Origin: Streptomyces sp. B21-083
Lineage (GTDB): Bacteria > Actinomycetota > Actinomycetes > Streptomycetales > Streptomycetaceae
Length of the DNA: 64,000 nucleotides
Direction: 5' to 3'
NCBI RefSeq assembly: GCF_036898825.1
Contig: NZ_JARUND010000001.1
Coordinates: forward strand, 1,550,001 to 1,614,000
The notes under the pieces were generated by a model. The model did no database searches, had not been told where the DNA came from, and worked only from the letters and a program-made list of their open reading frames with translations. This document shows positions 11,122-18,345 of the stretch, piece after piece. A program made the position numbers and the translations under genes. Position 1 is the first letter of the stretch. Each line of letters starts with the position of its first letter.

Positions 11122-11145
11122 CATACAGTATTCGTCGACTGTATG
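11122..11145. promoter_or_regulatory. Palindrome between the two pseudogenes (candidate GntR/FCD operator)
   Basis: CATACAGT (11122-11129) and ACTGTATG (11138-11145) are a perfect 8-bp inverted repeat with an 8-nt spacer. It shares the TACAG/CTGTA half-site with the fdsG-gntR operator. It lies 73 nt upstream of the sucC-like remnant and 83 nt upstream of the frc remnant, as expected for an ancestral divergent promoter, and may now drive the OFA transporter pair starting at 11503. Confidence 0.6.
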
Positions 11146-11227
11146 CAATGTGCCAAGCGGTACTCGAGAACGGCGGGACCAGGACGCTCAGGGCAACGGA
11201 CAAGGCAACGGGCTAGCGAGGTGACGT

Positions 11228-11310
11228 GTGACGACGAGGGCTCTTACGGGGATTCGCGTCCTGGACATGACGCATGTGCAGTCCGGTCCGTCGGCGACAC
11301 GCTTGCTGGC
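11228..11310 (+). pseudogene. frc: 5' fragment of a second frc copy
   Basis: A GTG at 11228 opens a frame reading [20 protein letters not shown] followed by PSATRLLA, the N-terminus of formyl-CoA:oxalate CoA-transferase. Bases 11248-11298 are identical over 51 bp to the intact frc (8736-8786, opposite strand). After codon 28 the similarity stops abruptly and an unrelated tail runs to a TAA at 11381-11383. This is a truncated duplicate or recombination scar; its residual 51-codon ORF sits in the leader of the transporter operon. Confidence 0.8.
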
Positions 11311-11502
11311 CAACGTGAGGACCTCGGAGCGCACCACAAAGGTGCGGCGCCTCCCGGCAGTTGGGGGGCGGTTCATGACGTAACCCGGCGAAGGGGGCGT
11401 CCGACGGTGCGCGTCGGCCGGCCTCGGGACCCATGCGCGCACGAAAGGCATTTGGACAGGGGGCGCTGGCCAGATCTTTCGACGCAAGGAGTCTTGACCA
11501 AG

Positions 11503-12894
11503 ATGACAACCATCGACTATTCGACGTCCGTACCGTACCGGGAGGTGACGGACCACAACGGCCGCGTGTACCGCGTCGGTGAATCCGACATCGACATCAT
11601 GGGCCGCAGGCGCAAGTGGATGGTCATCCTGCCGTGGATAGGCATGATGGGTATCAGCTCCGCCGAGTACGCGTTCACGTCCGCGGAGGACACCCTCCAC
11701 GAGGCCCATCTGTGGGACAGCGGGCACATCTTCTGGCTGATGGGCGTCTGGGTGTTCTTCCAGGCGGCCGTGGCCTTCCCCGCCGGTCAGCTGCGGGAGA
11801 GCGGCAAGCTGCCTGCCCGCACGGCGATGATGATCGGCGCGGTCGGCACCATGCTCGGCTACGTCTCACTGGCGTACGCACCCAATGTTCTCGTGGCCTA
11901 CTTCGGCTTCGGCATGTGCAGCGGTATCGGCGCCGGTCTCGTCTACGCGACCTGCGTCAACATGGTCGGCAAGTGGTATCCGGAGCGCAAGGGCGGCAAG
12001 ACCGGGTTCGTCAACGGCGGCTTCGCCTACGGGTCGGTGCCCTTCGTGTTCCTGTTCACCTCGTACATGGATCTGAGCAACTACCAGACCGTGCTCGCCT
12101 GTGTCGGCGTCGGACTGTGCCTGGTCGTGGCGTCGGCCGGCTGGTTCTTCAAGGACCCGCCGAAGAACTGGTGGCCGTCGCACGTCGACCCGCTCAAGCT
12201 CACCGACGACCCGAAGATCCGTCGGGCGCTGGAGAAGAACCCGCCGGCGGTCAAGCAGTACGTCCCGAGGGAAGCCGCCCGGCAGCCCGTTCTCTGGATG
12301 ATGTGGTTCTGCCTGCTGTGCACCGCCGGCATCAACATCTTCGGTATCGCCTTCCAGGTGCCCTTCGGCAAGGACATGGGTTTCGCGGGCGGGATCGTGG
12401 CCACGGCGATGTCCCTGAAGGCCATCGTGAACGGCACCGGTCGCGGTGTCATCGGCTGGATATCCGACCGTTACGGGCGACGCCACACGCTGATCATCGT
12501 CTGTCTGGTGCTGGGCACGGCCCAGTTCGGTGTGCTGGTCTCCGGTCAGATGGGCAGCATGCCGTTCTTCCTGTTCTGCTCCATGGTCTCCGGTTTCGGC
12601 GGCGGGGCGATCTTCCCGCTGTTCGCGGCCATGACCGCCGACTACTTCGGTGAGAACAACAACGCCTCCAACTACGGAATGGTCTACAGCTCCAAACTCA
12701 TCTCCGGCCTCGTCGGCTCCGGAGTCGGCGCGGTCGTCGTCGACCACTGGGACTACGAGGGCGCGTTCGTCCTGGCCGGCTCCATAGGACTGGCCTCCGC
12801 CGTACTGGCGGTGTTCCTGAAGGCGCCGGGCAGGCCGGCGGCCGACCGCCGGGTCGTCCCCAACCCCCAACCGCTCGGCGAAGAAATGGCCTGA
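11503..12894 (+). CDS. OFA-family MFS transporter (oxalate/formate antiporter type), first of a pair
   Basis: A 463-residue major-facilitator protein with about 12 hydrophobic segments. The motifs GAGLVYATCVNMVGKWYPERKG and FKDPPKNWWP in the central loop, plus GWISDRYGRR, are typical of the oxalate/formate antiporter family. It probably exchanges oxalate and formate or imports one of them across the cytoplasmic membrane. ATG 11503 is preceded by AAGGAG at 11486-11491; a TTG at 11494 is too close to that site. It shares roughly half its residues with the next gene, so the two are tandem paralogues. The long leader contains a palindrome and an frc fragment. Confidence 0.9.
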   Translation: MTTIDYSTSVPYREVTDHNGRVYRVGESDIDIMGRRRKWMVILPWIGMMGISSAEYAFTSAEDTLHEAHLWDSGHIFWLMGVWVFFQAAVAFPAGQLRESGKLPARTAMMIGAVGTMLGYVSLAYAPNVLVAYFGFGMCSGIGAGLVYATCVNMVGKWYPERKGGKTGFVNGGFAYGSVPFVFLFTSYMDLSNYQTVLACVGVGLCLVVASAGWFFKDPPKNWWPSHVDPLKLTDDPKIRRALEKNPPAVKQYVPREAARQPVLWMMWFCLLCTAGINIFGIAFQVPFGKDMGFAGGIVATAMSLKAIVNGTGRGVIGWISDRYGRRHTLIIVCLVLGTAQFGVLVSGQMGSMPFFLFCSMVSGFGGGAIFPLFAAMTADYFGENNNASNYGMVYSSKLISGLVGSGVGAVVVDHWDYEGAFVLAGSIGLASAVLAVFLKAPGRPAADRRVVPNPQPLGEEMA

Positions 12895-12940
12895 CACGTC
12901 AGCAAGGAAATGGTCTGACACGGAGGAATTGGCCTGACAT
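12883..12940 (+). repeat. Three 15-bp direct repeats spanning the junction of the paired transporter genes
   Basis: GAAATGGCCTGACAC (12883-12897), GAAATGGTCTGACAC (12907-12921) and GAATTGGCCTGACAT (12926-12940) are near-identical. The first contains the stop codon of the upstream gene and the third runs into the start codon of the downstream one, so the spacer arose by local duplication of the gene's 3' end. Confidence 0.7.
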
Positions 12941-14342
12941 GACGGCAGATCCCATCGCGAAGAACAGCTCGTCGACCCACCCCGAAGCCGCGCACCGTCC
13001 CTACCGAGAGGTGACCGACCCGCGCGGTCGCGTCTACCGCGTGGGCGAGACCGACCGGGACATCCTCGGTCACTCCCGCAAGATCATGGTGTACCTGCCA
13101 TGGATCGCCATGATGGCCATCAGCGTCTTCGAGTACGCGTTCGGCTCGGCGGAGGACACCCTGTCCCACGCGCACGGCTGGACGCAGAGCAACACCTTCT
13201 GGATCCTCAGCGTCTGGGTCTTCTTCCAGGCCGGCATCGCCTTCCCCGCGGGCTGGCTGAGGGAGAGGGGCATCCTGACGGCCCGTAAGGCCATGTACAT
13301 CGGCTCGGGCCTGTGCGCCCTCGGATTCCTCGCCCTGTCGCACCTGGGCAACGTCTGGCTGGCGATCCTCGGCTTCGGCGTCGTCGGAGGCATCGGCGCC
13401 GGCCTGGTCTACGCGACCTGCATCAACATGGTCGGCAAGTGGTTCCCCGAACGCCGGGGAGCGAGAACGGGGTTCGTCAACGGCGGATTCGCGTACGGAT
13501 CACTGCCGTTCATCTTCATCTTCAACTACGGCTTCGACACCGCGAACTACCACCGGGTCCTGGACCTGATCGGCTGCTACATCATGATCGTGGTCCTGGC
13601 GTCCGCCTTCTTCTTCAAGGATCCCCCGAAGAACTGGTGGCCCGCGGACATCGATCCGCTGACGTTCGCCGGCAACGAGGAGAACGCCACGAGCCTCACC
13701 AAGAACCCTCCCGCGGTGAAGCAGTACACGCCCAAGGAAGCCGTCAGGACCGGCATGCTCCCCCTGATGTGGCTCTCCATCGTGCTGACCGCCGGCGTGT
13801 CGATCTTCGGAATATCCTTCCAGGTCGACTTCGCCAAGGAGGTGGGTTTCGGTCCGCTGGTGGCCGCCTCGTCCATGGGTGTCATGGCCGTCATCAACGG
13901 CATCGGCCGCGGTGTCGTGGGCTGGCTGTCCGACAAATGGGGCCGCAAGCCCACCCTGGTGTTCGTCATCGTCGTCCTGGGCCTGGCCCAGTTCGGGGTG
14001 ATCTGGGCGGGCGACACGAAGAGCGAGGCACTGTTCCTGTTCTTCGCCTTCCTCTCCGGCTTCGGCGGCGGCGCGTTCTACCCGCTGTTCGCGGCGCTCA
14101 CCCCGGACTACTTCGGGGAGAACTACAACGCCTCCAACTACGGGCTGGTGTACAGCGGCAAGCTGGTCAGCGGTCTGTTCGGTGGCGGCCTCGGCTCCAT
14201 GGTGGTCGCGGCCTGGGGTTATGACGGCGCGTACGCCCTGGCCGGCGCGGTCTCCATGGTGGCGGCGGTGATCGCCCTGCTGCTACGGCAGCCGGGTCGC
14301 ACGACGGCTGCCCGGACCGCGGAGTCGCAGCCAGCCGGGTGA
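12939..14342 (+). CDS. OFA-family MFS transporter, second of a pair
   Basis: A 467-residue, 12-segment membrane protein paralogous to the preceding gene: same N-terminal block (YREVTDPRGRVYRVGETDRD), same GAGLVYATCINMVGKWFPER and DPPKNWWPADIDP segments, and GWLSDKWGRK. It starts 44 nt after its neighbour, behind a GGAGG at 12922-12926, so the two are in one operon. The tandem pair may differ in substrate (oxalate versus formate) or form a hetero-oligomer; the sequence does not decide this. Transcription ends at the strong hairpin immediately downstream. Confidence 0.9.
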   Translation: MTADPIAKNSSSTHPEAAHRPYREVTDPRGRVYRVGETDRDILGHSRKIMVYLPWIAMMAISVFEYAFGSAEDTLSHAHGWTQSNTFWILSVWVFFQAGIAFPAGWLRERGILTARKAMYIGSGLCALGFLALSHLGNVWLAILGFGVVGGIGAGLVYATCINMVGKWFPERRGARTGFVNGGFAYGSLPFIFIFNYGFDTANYHRVLDLIGCYIMIVVLASAFFFKDPPKNWWPADIDPLTFAGNEENATSLTKNPPAVKQYTPKEAVRTGMLPLMWLSIVLTAGVSIFGISFQVDFAKEVGFGPLVAASSMGVMAVINGIGRGVVGWLSDKWGRKPTLVFVIVVLGLAQFGVIWAGDTKSEALFLFFAFLSGFGGGAFYPLFAALTPDYFGENYNASNYGLVYSGKLVSGLFGGGLGSMVVAAWGYDGAYALAGAVSMVAAVIALLLRQPGRTTAARTAESQPAG

Positions 14343-14354
14343 CGGCACGCGCGC

Positions 14355-14394
14355 GTGAGGAGGCCCTCCCGGGATTCCGGGAGGGCCTCCTCAC
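14355..14394. terminator. Bidirectional stem-loop between convergent genes
   Basis: A perfect 18-bp stem, GTGAGGAGGCCCTCCCGG and its complement, with a GATT loop. It lies between the stops of the second OFA transporter (14342) and the leftward TIM-barrel gene (14442), so it can serve both. Confidence 0.9.
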
Positions 14395-14441
14395 GTGTCC
14401 GCGACCTCACGTCCGCGCGGCTTCACATGTATGTGGCTGCG

Positions 14442-15479
14442 TCAGCACTTCTCGCGCAGGGAGTGGAGGTGCTCGCTGGAGCGGCGCGCGAAGGTGAAGG
14501 ACTCGGTCGGGTTGTCGTGCTCGGCCTGCCAGTGGTGCGCCAGGCGGTGGCCACGCAGCCGGGTGACACCGGAGATGAACCGCTGGTAGTCGATGTCTCC
14601 GTCACCGACGTCGGTCATGCGGTAGCCGTACTGGTTGCCCGGGTCGCTCACGCCGTCCTTGACGTGGAAGAGGGGGTAGCGGTCGGGCTGCCTGAGGACG
14701 TAGTCGAGGGGCTCGAAGGGCGCCGGTGTGCCGTCGGGCCGCTTCGAGAAGCGGAACTGGCCCGAGTACGCCCAGAAGATGTCCATCTCCAGGTACACGA
14801 GCCTGGGATCGGTCTCGGCGAGCAGGACGTCGTAGAGCCGGACCTTCGGGTTGTCGGTGGCGAAGGAGAACTCCTCGGAGTGGTTGTGCTGGTAGAACTT
14901 CATGCCGCGTGCCCTGGCCGCCGCGCCGTACGTGTTGAACTCCTCCGCCGCCCGCTTCCAGGCGTCGACGGTGGAGCCGTAGCGGAACGGGCCCGAGGCC
15001 GTGCCGATGTGCTTGAGGCCGAGGGCCTGTGCGTCGTCGAGAACCTTGTCGAGGTTCTGCGCGAAGGTGTACGCGTTCGGGTCGTCGGCGTAGTAGCCGA
15101 CATGGCTGCCGATCGGGTTCAGGCCGTGGTCGCGGGCGAGCCGCTTGAGCTGGGCGAGGGTGATGGGGCCGGCGGAGCCCTGGGTGTATCCGGCGAACTC
15201 GACCTCGTCGTAGCCGTACTTCTTCAGTTCGGCGAAGACGGGTGCGAAGCCCAGGGTGGAGACCTTGTCGCGGAGGCTGTACAGCTGGATGCCGAGTCGG
15301 CCGGGCGGCAGGACGGGACGGCCGCGGCCGGCGCCGGCGGTCTGTGGCGAGGTGGCCGCGATGGCCGGGGAGGCGGCCCCGAGGAGAGCGGCGGCGGTGG
15401 CGCCCGCGGCCACGCCGAGCATGCCTCTTCGGCTGAGGCGGCGGGCGAGTTCGGGGTCCGTGTGCTGGGTGCGGATCAT
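14442..15479 (-). CDS. Tat-exported sugar phosphate isomerase/epimerase-like TIM-barrel protein
   Basis: A 345-residue protein with a twin-arginine signal (LARRLSRRGMLGVAAG) and an Ala-rich hydrophobic stretch ending near AIAA. The mature part is an AP-endonuclease-2 type TIM barrel: LGIQLYSLRDKV, VEFAGYTQGSAG, IGSHVGYY, KFYQHNHSEEF, YLEMDIFW, FHVKDG, with His/Glu/Asp metal ligands spaced as in xylose-isomerase-like proteins. ATG 15479 follows a GAGGAG. It is the last gene of the leftward sugar/ebo block, separated from eboE by 176 nt without recognised signals. Secreted members of this family often accompany ThuA and DUF1080 proteins in 3-keto-sugar chemistry; substrate unknown. Confidence 0.85.
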   Translation of the reverse strand: MIRTQHTDPELARRLSRRGMLGVAAGATAAALLGAASPAIAATSPQTAGAGRGRPVLPPGRLGIQLYSLRDKVSTLGFAPVFAELKKYGYDEVEFAGYTQGSAGPITLAQLKRLARDHGLNPIGSHVGYYADDPNAYTFAQNLDKVLDDAQALGLKHIGTASGPFRYGSTVDAWKRAAEEFNTYGAAARARGMKFYQHNHSEEFSFATDNPKVRLYDVLLAETDPRLVYLEMDIFWAYSGQFRFSKRPDGTPAPFEPLDYVLRQPDRYPLFHVKDGVSDPGNQYGYRMTDVGDGDIDYQRFISGVTRLRGHRLAHHWQAEHDNPTESFTFARRSSEHLHSLREKC

Positions 15480-15655
15480 GCCTGGAGCTCCTCTGGGTGG
15501 AAGGGCCGTTGTCAGTGGTGGGTGCTTCACTGGTGATCGGTCAGGAGAGACCGGTCGGTTGGAGCGGGGGTGCTGTCACGCCGGTGGCCGAGTGGTGGCC
15601 GTCGACGGTACGGGGGGGGTGGAGCGGACGGGGGCTTCGTCGGCGGGGTGGGGGC

Positions 15656-16825
15656 TCATGGCAGCTCTTTCAGGCCCAGGTCGGTCAACAGGTCGCGGGC
15701 GAGGGTGAGTTCGGCGGCGATGCCGTCGGCGAGCTGGGCGCGGGCGCGGGGTCGTAGCTCGGGTGGGAGGGCCTGCCAGGTGTAGGTCTCGACCTCCAGG
15801 TGCCGGGTGAGGGGGTTCGGGCCGCCGACGAGCCGGGTCAGCGCGGACTTGAGTACGGGAAGCGTGGAGGTGAGGGGTGCGGCGGGGGCCGCGTGGAGCG
15901 GGACGTGGAAGTGGGCGCGCCATGGGGAGGCGTCGGGCAGGGCGTCGCCGTCGAGTGCCTCGCCCAGGTCGTCGGTGCCGCGCAGTCCGGCGGCGGTGGC
16001 CGTGCGGGTCTGGTGCAGGAAGCGGGGTTCGTCGAAGACGGCGAGGGCCTCGCGGACGTCGGGCAGATGGGGGTGTTCGGCGTGCAGGGCGGCGGAGAGC
16101 TGGGACTTGACGACGCGGACGCCTGCCTGGGCGAGCGTGTCCAGGGCGGTGTGCGGATCTTCGAAGGAGGTGGCGAGGTGGCAGGTGTCGACGCAGATGC
16201 CGATGCGGTCGTGGCCGATCCCGGTGAGCGGGGCGATGGCGTCGGCGGTGGTCTCGACGGTGCAGCCGGGTTCCGGTTCCAGGCCCACGCGGATGGAGCG
16301 GCCGGTGAGTTCGGCGAGTGCGTCGAGGCGTTGCGCGAGGGTGCCCAGGGCGGTCAGGGCGGTGGCCGCGCGCTTGTGGTCGTGGGCGGTGCGCCAGGCG
16401 AGGGGCAGGGTGGAGATGCTGCCTTCGGTGACGTCGTCGGGGAGGAGACCCGCGAGGACTCGGGCCAGGTCGGTGGTGTGGGCGAGCCGCTCGGGGTCTG
16501 CCCAGTCCGGCTTGTAGACGCGGTACTTGACCTCTTCGGCGCCGAATCCCTCGTAGGGGAAGCCGTTGAGGGTGACGACTTCGAGGCCGCGCCGGTCGAG
16601 TTCGGTGCGCAGGCGGCGCAGGGCGGAGGGGTCGTTGATCAGGGCGTGGGCTGCGTCCCTGGCCAGCCACAGTCCGATGCCGAGGCGGTCGCGGCCGAGG
16701 CGTCGGCGTACGGGTTCGCAGTGGTCGCGGAGTTGGGCGAGGACGCCGTCGAGGGTTTCGGCGGGGTGGACGTTGGTGCAGTAGGCGAGGTGGACGGTGG
16801 AGCCGTCGGGGTGGCGGAAGCGCAT
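15656..16825 (-). CDS. eboE: EboE-like metabolite traffic protein (TIM barrel)
   Basis: A 389-residue xylose-isomerase-like TIM-barrel protein. HLAYCTNVHPAETLDGVLAQ at the N-terminus and LGIGLWLA, VTLNGFPYEGFG and YKPDWADPERLAHT segments are the hallmark of EboE. EboE belongs to the ebo operon, implicated in moving or finishing metabolites such as scytonemin precursors in cyanobacteria; the biochemical reaction is not established. Here it follows eboB by 3 nt in a coupled series. Glu and His residues (GLEPEPGC, CVDTCHLA) suggest a metal site. Confidence 0.85.
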   Translation of the reverse strand: MRFRHPDGSTVHLAYCTNVHPAETLDGVLAQLRDHCEPVRRRLGRDRLGIGLWLARDAAHALINDPSALRRLRTELDRRGLEVVTLNGFPYEGFGAEEVKYRVYKPDWADPERLAHTTDLARVLAGLLPDDVTEGSISTLPLAWRTAHDHKRAATALTALGTLAQRLDALAELTGRSIRVGLEPEPGCTVETTADAIAPLTGIGHDRIGICVDTCHLATSFEDPHTALDTLAQAGVRVVKSQLSAALHAEHPHLPDVREALAVFDEPRFLHQTRTATAAGLRGTDDLGEALDGDALPDASPWRAHFHVPLHAAPAAPLTSTLPVLKSALTRLVGGPNPLTRHLEVETYTWQALPPELRPRARAQLADGIAAELTLARDLLTDLGLKELP

Positions 16826-16828
16826 CGG

Positions 16829-17677
16829 TCACTCCCCGCCGCGCAGGACGGAGTTGCCCTCGTGGGTGGCGCCGGTCGCGTCGACTTCGAGGTCCAGCCT
16901 GCCGCTGAGCCCGTAGAAGGCGACCGGATTGCGCCACAGAACGCGGTCGACGTCGTCCTCGGTGAAGCCCTTCGCCAGCATCAGGTCGCCGACCCTGCGG
17001 GTCTTGAGGGGGTCGCTTCTGCCCCAGTCGGCCGCGGAGTTGACCAAAACCTGTTCGGGGCCGTAGTCGCGGAGGACGGCGACCGTCCGCTCCTCGTCCA
17101 TCTTGGTCTCGGGATAGACCGAGAAGCCGAGCCAGCAGCCGCTGTCCTTGGCCTCCTTGACGGTGGTCTCGTTGAGATGGTCGACCAGCACGTTTTCCGG
17201 GGGCAGGGCCGACTCCCGTACGACGTCCAGGGTGCGGCGCAGTCCGGCGAGTTTGTCGCGGTGCGGGGTGTGGACGAGTGCGGGCAAGCCGTGGTCGGCG
17301 GCGAGCTGGAGCTGGGCGGCGAAAGCGGTGTCCTCGGCGGGGGTCATCGAGTCGTAGCCGATCTCACCGACGGCGACGACGTGGTCCTTGGCGAGATACC
17401 GGGGCAGTTCGTCGAGGACGGGGGTGCAGCGGGGGTCGTTCGCCTCTTTGGGGTTGAGGGCGATCGTGCAGTGGTGGGCGATGCCGTACTGGGCGGCGCG
17501 GAAGGGTTCCCAGCCCAGGAGGGAGTCGAAGTAGTCGAGGAAGGAGGCGGGCGAGGTGCGGGGCTGGCCGAGCCAGAAGGAGGGTTCGACGACGGCGCGG
17601 ACACCTGCGGTGTACATGGCCTGGTAGTCGTCGGTGGTCCGGGACGTCATGTGGATGTGGGGGTCGAAGATGCGCAT
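16829..17677 (-). CDS. eboB: TatD-type metal-dependent hydrolase (EboB-like)
   Basis: A 282-residue amidohydrolase-superfamily protein starting MRIFDPHIHMTSRTTDDY, with the metal-binding HxH pair, VGEIGYDS for a metal-ligand Glu, HTPHRDK and VDHLNE histidines, and a late NSAADWG aspartate. This is the TatD subfamily seen in ebo operons. The ATG overlaps the eboA stop by 1 nt. The substrate is unknown; TatD proteins range from DNases to small-molecule hydrolases, and the operon context argues for the latter. Confidence 0.85.
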   Translation of the reverse strand: MRIFDPHIHMTSRTTDDYQAMYTAGVRAVVEPSFWLGQPRTSPASFLDYFDSLLGWEPFRAAQYGIAHHCTIALNPKEANDPRCTPVLDELPRYLAKDHVVAVGEIGYDSMTPAEDTAFAAQLQLAADHGLPALVHTPHRDKLAGLRRTLDVVRESALPPENVLVDHLNETTVKEAKDSGCWLGFSVYPETKMDEERTVAVLRDYGPEQVLVNSAADWGRSDPLKTRRVGDLMLAKGFTEDDVDRVLWRNPVAFYGLSGRLDLEVDATGATHEGNSVLRGGE

Positions 17678-18345
17678 CAGGACTCCTTCGCTTCGGACGC
17701 CGTCAGGGCCAGGACGCGGTGCAGATCGTCGGGGACGGGGCGGCCGGCGGCGGTGCGTTCGGCGGCGTAGTCGTCGAGCATGCGGGCGAGTTCCGTGTCG
17801 GCCCGGGCCCGGTGGTGGAGGTCGGCCACCGCGTCGACGGGCACGCCGGTGAACAGGCACTTCAGCACGGCGTGGCGCCAGTTGTGGGCGTCCAGGTGAC
17901 GGGCGGCGTACGGGCCGACTGCCGCTGCGACGAGGCGCGTGTCGTTGGTACGCAGAGCGTCTTCGACGAGGGGCAGGGCGTCGGGGCCCGCGACCAGGTG
18001 AGGCAGGGCGTACAGGACGGCTCGGCGTTCGGCGGCGGTGCCCTGTCGGTAGACGCGGGTGAGGGCGTCCGGGTCGGCCTGAGCGGCGGTCAGGATCAGG
18101 ACGCGTACGGCGTCCGCGTGGTCGGTGCCGCAGCGGCGACCTGCCTCGGCGAGGCGCAACGCCCAGGGGGAGATGGGACCTTGGGCGTGCGCACAGGCGG
18201 CTGCCTCGTCCAGGGCGAGGGCGAGCCAGGTGCGGGCGGCTGCACCGAGGTGGGCGGTGACCTGGGTTCGGAGGACGTCCAGCGGGGTGCGAGGGAGAGA
18301 GCCACCGGCCGCGAGGGCGCCTGGTCCGGTGCGGGGCCGGGTCAT
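17677..18345 (-). CDS. eboA: EboA-domain protein
   Basis: A 222-residue all-helical protein. The segments WLALALDEA, VYRQGTAAERRAVLYALPHL, TNDTRLVAAAVGPYAARHL and NWRHAVLKCLFTGVPV are characteristic of EboA. No catalytic motif is visible; it may be a scaffold or a binding protein. ATG 18345 overlaps the stop of the upstream TIM-barrel gene (ATGA), and its stop overlaps eboB. A much longer open frame extends upstream but lies inside the neighbouring gene's repeat tail. Confidence 0.85.
   Translation of the reverse strand: MTRPRTGPGALAAGGSLPRTPLDVLRTQVTAHLGAAARTWLALALDEAAACAHAQGPISPWALRLAEAGRRCGTDHADAVRVLILTAAQADPDALTRVYRQGTAAERRAVLYALPHLVAGPDALPLVEDALRTNDTRLVAAAVGPYAARHLDAHNWRHAVLKCLFTGVPVDAVADLHHRARADTELARMLDDYAAERTAAGRPVPDDLHRVLALTASEAKES

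Noticed and set aside
15576..16937. Leftward 453-codon frame overlapping eboE
   Set aside because: Arg/Pro-rich shadow of eboE in another frame; eboE has the conserved motifs and coupled spacing.
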